A stretch of DNA of 15,783 nt from Oscillospiraceae bacterium. GTDB lineage: Bacteria > Bacillota > Clostridia > Oscillospirales > Oscillospiraceae. The stretch spans positions 1-15,783 of the forward strand of contig JAFYCQ010000115.1 in assembly GCA_017539635.1 (NCBI GenBank), in the 5' to 3' direction. Shown here piece after piece: positions 6,748-13,017 of the stretch; within the stretch, counting starts at the first letter, position 1; every line of letters begins with the position of its first letter. Both the position numbers and the translations under genes were made by a program. The notes beneath the pieces were generated by a model, which was not told the origin of the DNA, searched no databases, and was given only the letters and a program-made list of their open reading frames with translations.

Positions 6748-7586
6748 GCCTTTGCTTTGCCGATGGGCATGAAAATGAGGAACAGAACGATGTCCGCGGC
6801 GACGATGGTGCAGCCAACGGGAGTGCTGGCCAGAATGGACACCAGAAGTCCGATGACGGCGCAGACCACGGATATGACGGCGGAGCAGAATATGACGGTC
6901 TTGAAGCCCTTGAACACCCGCATGGCGGAAAGGGCGGGGAAGATGATGAGGGCGGAAATGAGCAGCGAGCCCACCAGATTCATGGCCAGCACGATGATGA
7001 CCGCGATTATAATGGCTATAAGCAGGTTGTAGGCCTTGGCGTTGACGCCTGTGGCCGTGGAGAAGGCCTCGTCAAAGGTCACGGCGAAAATGCGGTTGAA
7101 AAACAGGATATAAACTATGATGACCACCGCCGAGAGGATGACGCAGAGCCACACCTCAGAAACCGACAGCGTAAGTATGGAGGTGGAGCCGAAAAGGGTG
7201 CTGCACACGTCCCCGGTGAGGTTGGAGGATGTGGAAAACACGTTCATTATGAGGTAGCCTATAGCAAGAGCCCCCACGGAGATCATGGCTATCGCGGCGT
7301 CGCCCTTGATTTTGGCGTTCTGGCCGGCGCTTAAAAGCAGCACGGCGCAGATGACCGTAACCGGCAGAACGATAAACATGTTGTTGGAGAGCTTTAATAC
7401 CGTGGCAATGGCTATGGCGCCGAAGGCCACGTGGGAAAGACCGTCGCCGATAAACGAAAAGCGTTTGAGCACCAGCGTCACGCCCAAAAGGGAAGAGCAG
7501 AGGGCGATGAGAACGCCCACTATCAGAGCGTAGCGCACAAAGGGGTACTGAAAATAAATCGCCAGCTTCGTAAACATATCAGTCAT
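6744..7586 (-). CDS. znuB: Zinc/manganese-type ABC transporter permease
   Basis: Membrane subunit of an ABC-3 family metal importer, most likely for Zn2+. The 280 residues contain about eight or nine hydrophobic segments. The family signature appears in VTLVLKRFSFIGDGLSHVAF (about 36-55), and LLISALIIFPALSA lies in the C-terminal half. The start ATG (7584-7586) overlaps the end of znuC by 8 bases, so the subunits are translationally coupled. The operon is led by a Fur-family regulator that looks like Zur, which supports zinc rather than manganese. No substrate-binding lipoprotein (ZnuA) gene is adjacent. Confidence 0.92.
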   Translation of the reverse strand: MTDMFTKLAIYFQYPFVRYALIVGVLIALCSSLLGVTLVLKRFSFIGDGLSHVAFGAIAIATVLKLSNNMFIVLPVTVICAVLLLSAGQNAKIKGDAAIAMISVGALAIGYLIMNVFSTSSNLTGDVCSTLFGSTSILTLSVSEVWLCVILSAVVIIVYILFFNRIFAVTFDEAFSTATGVNAKAYNLLIAIIIAVIIVLAMNLVGSLLISALIIFPALSAMRVFKGFKTVIFCSAVISVVCAVIGLLVSILASTPVGCTIVAADIVLFLIFMPIGKAKA

Positions 7587-8298
7587 GGTGCTCCTCCTCT
7601 ATCCGCTCTAAGAACACGCGGCCCAGGGCGCTTCTCTCATAGGCAGAGCGTGAGCCGAAGAAAATGGACTCGGCGGAGAGATGCAGAATGTGGCTGGCGT
7701 ATTTAACGGAGGTTTTAAGGTCGTGGGACACCATGATCACGGTTATGCCGTCCTTTTTATTCAGGTCGTAAATTATGTCGTATAATTCCGCCGTGGCCTT
7801 GGGGTCCAGGCCCGAGGTGGGCTCGTCCAGAACCAAAAGGCGGCTGGTGGCACACAGGGCGCGGGCAAGCAGCACTCTCTGCTGCTGTCCGCCGGAGAGC
7901 TCCCGGTAGCACCTGCGCTTTAAGTGGTAGATATCCAGCCGTTCCATGCTTTTGCGGGCCAGAGCGCGGTCGTTTCTGTTGTAAAAGGGTCTGCCGGCGC
8001 AGTGACCGAGACAGCCGGAGAGGACTATTTCCCCCACGGTAGCCGGAAAATCCCGCTGAAAGGCCGTCTGCTGAGGCAGATAGCCTATATCCCTGGCGGA
8101 TAAACCGTCGGCCCTTGTTATCTCGCCTTCAAGCTGGGGGATAAGTCCCAGAAGAGTCTTTATAAGGGTGCTTTTGCCGGTGCCGATTTCGCCGACTACG
8201 CACAGGTAGTCCCCGGCGTTCACCTCAAAATTCAGATTTGTCACAACAGCATGTCCCGCGTAGCCGAGGGACACGTTTTCGCATTTTAGCTGCGTCAT
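7579..8298 (-). CDS. znuC: Zinc ABC transporter ATP-binding protein
   Basis: Cytoplasmic ATPase that powers the ZnuB permease. The 239 residues match the family. Motifs in order are Walker A GEIGTGKST (36-44, with Glu in place of the common Pro/Arg), the Q-loop area YLPQQTAF (73-80), signature LSGGQQQR (134-141), Walker B LLVLDEP (154-160), and the switch histidine in VSHDL. The start ATG (8296-8298) has GGGAG eight bases upstream and lies 21 bases after the regulator gene. The C-terminus ends EEEHHD, a short acidic/histidine tail that might bind metal (inference only). Metal specificity is inferred from operon context. Confidence 0.93.
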   Translation of the reverse strand: MTQLKCENVSLGYAGHAVVTNLNFEVNAGDYLCVVGEIGTGKSTLIKTLLGLIPQLEGEITRADGLSARDIGYLPQQTAFQRDFPATVGEIVLSGCLGHCAGRPFYNRNDRALARKSMERLDIYHLKRRCYRELSGGQQQRVLLARALCATSRLLVLDEPTSGLDPKATAELYDIIYDLNKKDGITVIMVSHDLKTSVKYASHILHLSAESIFFGSRSAYERSALGRVFLERIEEEHHD

Positions 8299-8319
8299 TA
8301 CGTAAACTCCCGATTGTTA

Positions 8320-8718
8320 TTACTTCTCGCCCTTGTCATGGCATGATTTGCAAACGCCGAGGATGACGGTGTTTTCGGCGTCGATGCTGAAATCGTTTTT
8401 CTCCTCCAGCTTTTCCGCCAGGTCCTGGGAAAGCTCAGTCTCCACGTGCTTCATCTCCCCGCAGGAGACGCACTTTATGTGCAGGTGGGAGGAGCACCTG
8501 GGCTTGTCATAGTACTGGTAGAGCACGGTGTGGCCGTCGGCGGACAGGGATTTATGCACGTCGCCGCTGTCGGCCAGGTGCGCCAGATTTCTGTATATGG
8601 TGCTCAGGGCCACGCCCGGCACGCCCTCAGCGATCTGCTCGGCAGACAAAGGCTCGTCCCGGTGGCTCATAAGAAAGCCCATAAGCTGGTTTCGCTTTTC
8701 AGTTTTGTACTGCTTCAC
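8320..8718 (-). CDS. zur: Fur-family metal regulator, probably Zur
   Basis: Predicted DNA-binding repressor of zinc uptake. The 132 residues hold a winged-helix domain (about 1-70; LSAEQIAEGVPGVALSTIYRNL is the recognition part) and a dimerisation/metal domain. CVSC (83-86) and CKSC (123-126) form the structural zinc site. His78, His80, Glu93 and the extra Cys75 are candidate sensor ligands; a cysteine at this place is more like Zur than PerR or Fur (inference). Translation starts at GTG (8716-8718) with GGAG 8 bases upstream; the ATG just before it is out of frame. As the first gene before znuC and znuB it probably represses its own operon through the dyads at 8742-8807. PerR remains a weaker alternative. 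Confidence 0.88.
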   Translation of the reverse strand: MKQYKTEKRNQLMGFLMSHRDEPLSAEQIAEGVPGVALSTIYRNLAHLADSGDVHKSLSADGHTVLYQYYDKPRCSSHLHIKCVSCGEMKHVETELSQDLAEKLEEKNDFSIDAENTVILGVCKSCHDKGEK

Positions 8719-8741
8719 GTTACCATCTCCAATTTGCTAAC

Positions 8742-8807
8742 GATTTGCAAATCATATAATAACACCAAAATGTCAATATTGCAATAAAAATCTGCGAACA
8801 ATTCGCA
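8742..8807. promoter_or_regulatory. Cluster of three dyads at the zur promoter (candidate operators)
   Basis: Three related palindromes are visible: GATTTGCAAATC (8742-8753), TATTGCAATA (8777-8786), and TGCGAA-CAA-TTCGCA (8793-8807). The first lies just downstream of the -10 box, the second covers the -35 box, and the third is upstream. This placement suits repression. They do not match the Bacillus Zur box letter for letter, so the assignment rests on position and symmetry. Confidence 0.55.
8756..8784 (-). promoter_or_regulatory. Promoter of zur-znuC-znuB
   Basis: On the minus strand TTGCAA (8779-8784), a 17-base spacer and TATTAT (8756-8761). A TTGACA is also present (plus 8771-8776) but is badly spaced for this -10. 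The leader to the GTG start is about 30 bases. Confidence 0.5.
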
Positions 8808-8824
8808 AATTATGCCCGCACAAA

Positions 8825-8850
8825 AAGGGCGCCCCCACAGGAGCGCCCTT
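8825..8850 (-). terminator. dapA terminator
   Basis: AAGGGCGC (8825-8832) and GCGCCCTT (8843-8850) form an 8-bp GC-rich stem with a 10-base loop. On the minus strand it is followed by TTTGTGC, with further T in the stem. It lies about 20 bases past the dapA stop. Confidence 0.75.
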
Positions 8851-8870
8851 GAATTGATTTTTCAGATGAA

Positions 8871-9761
8871 TTAAAGCAGCCCGGCTCCTTTTAAGGAGGT
8901 CTTCAGCTTTTCCAGATTGTCGGCAGACGGCGGGACAAGAGGCAGGCGCAGGGGGCCTACGTCGTAGCCCATGAGCTGCATGGCTGTCTTTACCGGAATG
9001 GGATTGACCTCGATAAAGAGCTTGGCAAAGAGGTCGGCATATTTGAAATAGAGCCGGGAAGCCCCGTCAAAGTCCTTTTTAAGGCACAGCTCGCACAGAT
9101 CTGCCACCATGCGGGGCATGATGTTTGAGGCCACGGAGATGACGCCCTTGGCGCCCATTGCCATCATGGGGACAGTGTTGTCGTCGTTGCCGCTCCAAAT
9201 ATTCAGCTCGTCGCCGCAGAGGGCTCTGGTGCGGGAGAAGAGGGACAGATCTCCGGAGGCCTCTTTCACTCCGTTTATGTTGGGGTGCTCGGAGAGTATT
9301 TTGTAAGTTTCCGCCGCGATGCCGATGCCGGTGCGGCTGGGCACGTTATAGACTATCATGGGTACGCTGACCCTGTCGGCCACGTATGTGAAATGCTGCA
9401 CAAGTCCTGCCTGGGAGGTCTTGTTGTAGTATGGCGTCACCATGAGTATGCCGTCCACGCCGCTCTTTTCGGCGCTTCTGGCGAGTCTTATGGAAGTCAT
9501 GGTGTCGTTGCTGCCCACGCCGGCCACCACCTTCATGCGCCCGGCGGTCTTCTTAACGCAGAAGTCCACCAACTGCTCGTGCTCATCTAAGGGCTGGGTG
9601 GCGTTTTCGCCGGTGGTGCCGCATACGACAATGCAGGCGGTGCCGTTTTCGGCCTGCTCGTCGATCAAAGCGCCCATGGTTTCATAATTTATTCCAGTTC
9701 CGTCCTTTGTAAAGGGGGTCACGATAGCGGTGCCGGAGCCGGTAAAAATCGGAGTCTTCAT
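8871..9761 (-). CDS. dapA: 4-hydroxy-tetrahydrodipicolinate synthase
   Basis: Condenses pyruvate with aspartate semialdehyde, the first step toward diaminopimelate (cell wall), lysine and, in spore formers, dipicolinate. The 296 residues equal the family length. Key residues are visible: CGTTGEN (47-53, Thr49/Thr50), YNVPSRTG (138-145, Tyr138), and Lys166 in NGVKEASG, which forms the Schiff base with pyruvate. The start ATG (9759-9761) has GGAGG ten bases upstream. It is a single-gene unit with its own promoter and terminator. The leader of about 25 bases is too short for a lysine riboswitch. It is divergent from an AraC-type regulator that might affect it. Confidence 0.95.
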   Translation of the reverse strand: MKTPIFTGSGTAIVTPFTKDGTGINYETMGALIDEQAENGTACIVVCGTTGENATQPLDEHEQLVDFCVKKTAGRMKVVAGVGSNDTMTSIRLARSAEKSGVDGILMVTPYYNKTSQAGLVQHFTYVADRVSVPMIVYNVPSRTGIGIAAETYKILSEHPNINGVKEASGDLSLFSRTRALCGDELNIWSGNDDNTVPMMAMGAKGVISVASNIMPRMVADLCELCLKKDFDGASRLYFKYADLFAKLFIEVNPIPVKTAMQLMGYDVGPLRLPLVPPSADNLEKLKTSLKGAGLL

Positions 9762-9790
9762 TTTGGCAATACCTCCATTCTTTGCTTCTA

Positions 9791-9818
9791 ATTATATTCA
9801 CACAAAACACAATGTAAA
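9791..9818 (-). promoter_or_regulatory. dapA promoter
   Basis: On the minus strand TTTACA (9813-9818), 16 bases and TATAAT (9791-9796). The start would be near 9784. It is back to back with the promoter of the AraC-type gene. Confidence 0.65.
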
Positions 9819-9826
9819 TTGTCTTT

Positions 9827-9860
9827 AGTGCTTGTAATATTGCAAAAAGTGCTGTACAAT
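9827..9860 (+). promoter_or_regulatory. Promoter of the AraC-type gene with direct repeat
   Basis: TTGTAA (9832-9837), 17 bases and TACAAT (9855-9860). The predicted start near 9867 nearly coincides with the first codon. AGTGCT occurs at 9827-9832 and 9848-9853, a 21-base phase, each followed closely by GTA. This is the half-site arrangement expected for an AraC-family dimer, so self-regulation is plausible. Confidence 0.5.
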
Positions 9861-9868
9861 ACTCTCGG

Positions 9869-10741
9869 GTGATAATTATGTCCGAAAAGGATAAAAAAGG
9901 CTACCTGCGGGAGGATTTCCGCCTGTTCAGGTTAAAGGACCAGAAGGGCGGAGGGGGAAACCTCCACTACCACGATTTTGACAAGATCGTGTTTTTCATT
10001 TCCGGCAGGGTCAACTACATGGTGGACGGCGTCACCTATCCGCTGGCGGGGGGCGACGTGCTGCTGGTGCGCCGTTTTGCGCTCCACAGAGCGGATATCG
10101 ACGTGTCCGAGCCTTACGAGCGGGTGATAATCTATATCGGCACGGATTTCGCAGAGCGGTGCTCAACTGAGGATACGCGGCTCCTTATGTGCTTTGACGA
10201 CACTCAGAGGTCTGGAAAATGCCTTATCCGGGGCGGCAAGGGCTCCCGGGGGCTCTGGGAGAGCCTTTCCCGGCTGGAATCTGCCGCAGCTTCAAATGAT
10301 TACGGCGCGGATGTTCTTGCCAGGGCGGAGATAGTCAGGCTTCTTGTGCTCATATGCCGGATGGGCAAGGGGAGACCGGAAAACCCGAACGTGGATGACA
10401 AGAGCCTTAAAAGAATAGAAGAGACCCTCCGCTATATTTCCGAAAACCCGGCGGAGGATCTGTCTGTGGCGTCACTGGCCTCCCGGTGTTTTTACAGCCG
10501 TTATCATTTTATGCGGCTTTTCCGGGAGGTGACAGGCATGACGGTACATAATTACGTACGAGAAAAGAGGCTTATGCGGGCAGCGAGGCTGCTGATACGC
10601 GGCACCTCCTCGGCGGAAGCCGCCGCTTTAAGCGGCTTTGGGGATTACTCCGCCTTTCAGCGGGCATTCAAGGAGGAGTTCGGAGTCTCCCCGTCAAAAT
10701 TCAGAGAAACAGGATTATCAGAGCTGCCTGAGCGAGAATGA
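9869..10741 (+). CDS. AraC-family transcriptional regulator
   Basis: Predicted one-component regulator. The 290 residues contain an N-terminal cupin-like sensor (about 30-100: NLHYHDFDKIVFFISGRVNY, then GGDVLLVRR) and a C-terminal pair of helix-turn-helix motifs (about 185-285: DLSVASLASRCFYSRYHFMR, then GFGDYSAFQRAFKEEFGVSP). The start is uncertain: GTG at 9869 or ATG at 9878 (287 residues). Neither has a Shine-Dalgarno sequence, and the promoter -10 box ends only 8 or 17 bases upstream, so the message may be leaderless. The ligand is unknown. The last 41 bases overlap the end of the opposite-strand DUF1294 gene. The likely target is itself, perhaps also divergent dapA (inference). Confidence 0.88.
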   Translation: MIIMSEKDKKGYLREDFRLFRLKDQKGGGGNLHYHDFDKIVFFISGRVNYMVDGVTYPLAGGDVLLVRRFALHRADIDVSEPYERVIIYIGTDFAERCSTEDTRLLMCFDDTQRSGKCLIRGGKGSRGLWESLSRLESAAASNDYGADVLARAEIVRLLVLICRMGKGRPENPNVDDKSLKRIEETLRYISENPAEDLSVASLASRCFYSRYHFMRLFREVTGMTVHNYVREKRLMRAARLLIRGTSSAEAAALSGFGDYSAFQRAFKEEFGVSPSKFRETGLSELPERE

Positions 10742-10964
10742 TTGTGGGTATGCCGATGCGGAAGGAATTATGCTTCGTCTTGTGACGGAATATATACATC
10801 CCCAAAAGCACGCCCACCGAGCCGCCGAATACGGCAAAGGTGAACAGCACCGCCTCCGGTATCCGGCTTTTGCCCTTCTTTTTCGATCTGGCCTTGTCTA
10901 TGCCCATCAGGACAAAGGAAACCAGGGTCATGGCTATGAGATAGTAAATAAAAAGTCTGAGCAT
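10701..10964 (-). CDS. DUF1294-family small membrane protein
   Basis: Function unknown. I chose the ATG at 10962-10964 (87 residues), with AGGTG six bases upstream; the longer frame begins at a TTG inside a hairpin. Two or three hydrophobic segments flank a basic loop with the family pattern: GIDKARSKKKGKSRIPE, then FGGSVGVLLGMYIFRHKTKH. This IDK-RIPE-GG-HKT series is typical of DUF1294. The last 41 bases are also coding on the opposite strand for the AraC-type protein. It lies 34 bases after the DUF378 gene and may be co-transcribed with it. Confidence 0.8.
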   Translation of the reverse strand: MLRLFIYYLIAMTLVSFVLMGIDKARSKKKGKSRIPEAVLFTFAVFGGSVGVLLGMYIFRHKTKHNSFRIGIPTIILAQAALIILFL

Positions 10965-10981
10965 AATAAACACCTTATGTA

Positions 10982-10997
10982 CGGGCAAAAATGCCCG
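10982..10997. other. Short GC hairpin between DUF378 and DUF1294 genes
   Basis: CGGGCA (10982-10987) and TGCCCG (10992-10997) form a 6-bp stem with an AAAA loop (TTTT on the minus strand). It begins just after the DUF378 stop and has no T tail in either direction. It could be a weak attenuator or an mRNA processing or stability element. Confidence 0.4.
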
Positions 10998-10998
10998 C

Positions 10999-11211
10999 TC
11001 AAGTCATTTCGCCGGCCCGCTCGCTTTCCCGGAACAGCAGGGAGATGCACCAGAGAGAGGCAAGGCATACAAGCACGTACACGACGCGGCTGGCGGGGGC
11101 GGTCTGTCCGCCGAAAAGGTATGCCACCACGTCAAATTTGAAAATGCCGACGCTCCCCCAGTTGAGGCCGCCGATTATCGCTAAAATGAGAGCGATCCTG
11201 TCGATAAGCAT
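10999..11211 (-). CDS. DUF378-family small membrane protein
   Basis: Function unknown. I chose the ATG at 11209-11211 (70 residues), with AAGGA ten bases upstream; a longer frame reaches 11268, but its extra N-terminus is basic and unlike the family. The first hydrophobic segment (LIDRIALILAIIGGLNWGSV) and the motif GIFKFDVVAYLFGG are characteristic of DUF378. A second segment (SRVVYVLVCLASLWCISLLF) follows. It is upstream of the DUF1294 gene and transcribed away from the lrp-like gene. Confidence 0.8.
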   Translation of the reverse strand: MLIDRIALILAIIGGLNWGSVGIFKFDVVAYLFGGQTAPASRVVYVLVCLASLWCISLLFRESERAGEMT

Positions 11212-11268
11212 ATAGAGACGTTCCTTTCTTGCAGTGTTGATGACTCTAATATGCCTCGAAGGGCTCAA

Positions 11269-11300
11269 ATTATACGGAAAATAATACTTTAAAAAATCAA
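11269..11300 (-). promoter_or_regulatory. Possible promoter of the DUF378 gene
   Basis: A consensus TATAAT on the minus strand (11269-11274) has no good -35 at 17 bases; TTGATT (11295-11300) is 20 bases away. It overlaps the divergent promoter of the lrp-like gene. Confidence 0.3.
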
Positions 11301-11316
11301 AGCGTTATGATAAAAT
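11288..11316 (+). promoter_or_regulatory. Promoter of the lrp-like/aminotransferase operon
   Basis: TTTAAA (11288-11293), 17 bases and TAAAAT (11311-11316) in an A/T-rich island. The leader is about 30 bases. Lrp-type proteins often bind such A/T-rich sites, so self-control is possible. Confidence 0.4.
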
Positions 11317-11351
11317 AAAATTTATAGAAGTAACATCAGGAGGAAAAGCTT

Positions 11352-11837
11352 ATGGAAGAGATATTACGTCTCCTGGAAAAAGACGCCCGCTACACCTCAA
11401 AGCAGCTTGCGGCCATGACAGGGCAGGAGCAGGGCAAGGTGGAGGAATACCTCACTCAGGCGGAGGCCGACGGAAAGATAATCGGCTACACGGCGATCGT
11501 TGACTGGGACAAGGTGGACAAGTCATCTGACCTGGTCACGGCCTTGATCGAGGTCAAAATATCCCCCCAGCGGGGCGAGGGCTTCGACAGGATAGCCGAG
11601 AGGATATACCAGTATGATGAAGTGGAGAGCCTTTACCTCATGTCCGGCACCTTCGACCTGGCGGTGTTCATCTCCGGGCGCACCATGCGGGACATCTCCA
11701 GCTTCGTTTTCGGGAGCCTGGCGACCATTGAGGGCGTCACCGGCACCGCTACTCATTTTATCATGAAAAAGTACAAAGAAAAACACAAAATTTTTGAGAA
11801 ACAGGAGGAGCAGGAAGACAGACTGCTGTTTGTATGA
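11352..11837 (+). CDS. Lrp/AsnC-family transcriptional regulator
   Basis: Predicted amino-acid-responsive regulator. The 161 residues hold an N-terminal helix-turn-helix (about 1-50: ILRLLEKDARYTSKQLAAMT, then VEEYLTQAEADGKIIGYTAI) and a C-terminal RAM ligand/oligomerisation domain (about 60-140: LVTALIEVKISP, SLYLMSGTFDLAVFISG, TIEGVTGTATHFI). The C-terminus is a charged tail of about 20 residues. AGGAGG lies 8 bases before the ATG. Its stop overlaps the aminotransferase start as ATGA. Tight coupling suggests it senses a substrate or product of that enzyme (inference). Confidence 0.92.
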   Translation: MEEILRLLEKDARYTSKQLAAMTGQEQGKVEEYLTQAEADGKIIGYTAIVDWDKVDKSSDLVTALIEVKISPQRGEGFDRIAERIYQYDEVESLYLMSGTFDLAVFISGRTMRDISSFVFGSLATIEGVTGTATHFIMKKYKEKHKIFEKQEEQEDRLLFV

Positions 11838-13000
11838 TGGACTATTCATCCTTATTATCCGAAGCCGCCGTGTCGTTGAAGCCCTCCGGTATCCGCAAAT
11901 TTTTCGATATTCTGGCGGAGAAAAAGGACGCTATTTCCCTGGGCATAGGCGAGCCGGATTTCATAACGCCCTGGCATATCAGAGACGCGGGAATCTACTC
12001 CCTTGAAAAGGGCTTTACCAAATATTCTTCCAACGCCGGCATGACCGAGCTGCGGCAGGAGGTGTCAAAGTACCTGAACCGCCGCTTTGAGCTCAAATAC
12101 GACCCGCTCAATCAGATGCTCATAACCGTCGGCGGCAGCGAGGCCATAGATCTGGCCATAAGGGCTACAGTGAACCCCGGGGATGAGGTAATCATACCCG
12201 TGCCCTCCTTCGTATGCTACGGGCCCATAACCACCATGGCCCACGGCGTGCCCGTATATGTTGAGACAAAGGCGGAAAACGAGTTCCGTCTCACGCCGGA
12301 GGAGCTGAAGGCAGTCATAACCCCGAAAACCAAGCTCCTGGTGCTGCCATTCCCCAATAACCCCACCGGAGCGATAATGGAAAGAGAGCACCTTGAGGCG
12401 CTGGCCGAGGTGCTGCGGGGGACAAACATCCTTGTCCTTTCCGACGAGATATACGCCGAGCTTTCCTACGGCCGGAAGCACGTCTCCATGGCAAACATCC
12501 CGGACATGTACGAGCGCACCATTCTGGTAAACGGCTTTTCCAAGTGTTACGCCATGACGGGCTGGCGCATGGGCTACGTCTGCGCCCACGCGGACATCGT
12601 GGCCCAGATGTACAAGATACACCAGTACTGCCTTATGTGCGCCCCCACGGTGAGCCAGTACGCCGCCATAGAGGCGCTGAGAAACGGCGACGCCGACATC
12701 GCCATGATGCGGGGCGAGTATGACCGCAGGAGAAAATACCTGCTGGAAGGCCTCAGAGAGTTGGGCCTTTCCTGCTTTGAGCCCAGGGGCGCGTTTTACG
12801 CCTTCCCCTCAATTCAGAGCACCGGCCTTTCCTCTGAGGAGTTCTGCGAGAGGTTCTTGATGGAAAAATCCGTGGCCGTCATCCCCGGCACCGCCTTCGG
12901 CAAAGGGGGAGAGGGCTTCGTGCGCATCTGCTACGCCTCCTCCATCGAGAGGATAACCGAGGCGCTTTCCCGCATGAGGGAGTTTCTTAAGACCATATAA
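11834..13000 (+). CDS. Class I/II pyridoxal-phosphate aminotransferase
   Basis: Fold-type I transaminase, aspartate-aminotransferase-like, probably cytoplasmic. In 388 residues: SLGIGEPDF (35-43), VGGSEAIDL (99-107, phosphate-binding turn), PFPNNPTGA (172-180), LSDEIYAELSY (202-212, with Asp204 and Tyr207), and NGFSKCYAMTGWRMGY (233-248), where Lys237 carries the cofactor and GWRMGY follows. The C-terminal RICYASS region holds the substrate-carboxylate arginine. The start is ATG at 11834 or the adjacent ATG at 11837. Substrate specificity (Asp, aromatic, branched or diaminopimelate type) cannot be read from these motifs. The coupled Lrp-type regulator points to amino-acid metabolism. Confidence 0.92.
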   Translation: MMDYSSLLSEAAVSLKPSGIRKFFDILAEKKDAISLGIGEPDFITPWHIRDAGIYSLEKGFTKYSSNAGMTELRQEVSKYLNRRFELKYDPLNQMLITVGGSEAIDLAIRATVNPGDEVIIPVPSFVCYGPITTMAHGVPVYVETKAENEFRLTPEELKAVITPKTKLLVLPFPNNPTGAIMEREHLEALAEVLRGTNILVLSDEIYAELSYGRKHVSMANIPDMYERTILVNGFSKCYAMTGWRMGYVCAHADIVAQMYKIHQYCLMCAPTVSQYAAIEALRNGDADIAMMRGEYDRRRKYLLEGLRELGLSCFEPRGAFYAFPSIQSTGLSSEEFCERFLMEKSVAVIPGTAFGKGGEGFVRICYASSIERITEALSRMREFLKTI

Positions 13001-13017
13001 CACATTTGGAGGATAAC

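Noticed and set aside
9762..9790. Lysine riboswitch before dapA
   Set aside because: The predicted leader is only about 25 bases, far too short for an L-box.
12065..12622. 185-codon open frame on the minus strand
   Set aside because: It lies antisense within the aminotransferase gene, whose motifs are all intact, and has no family features.
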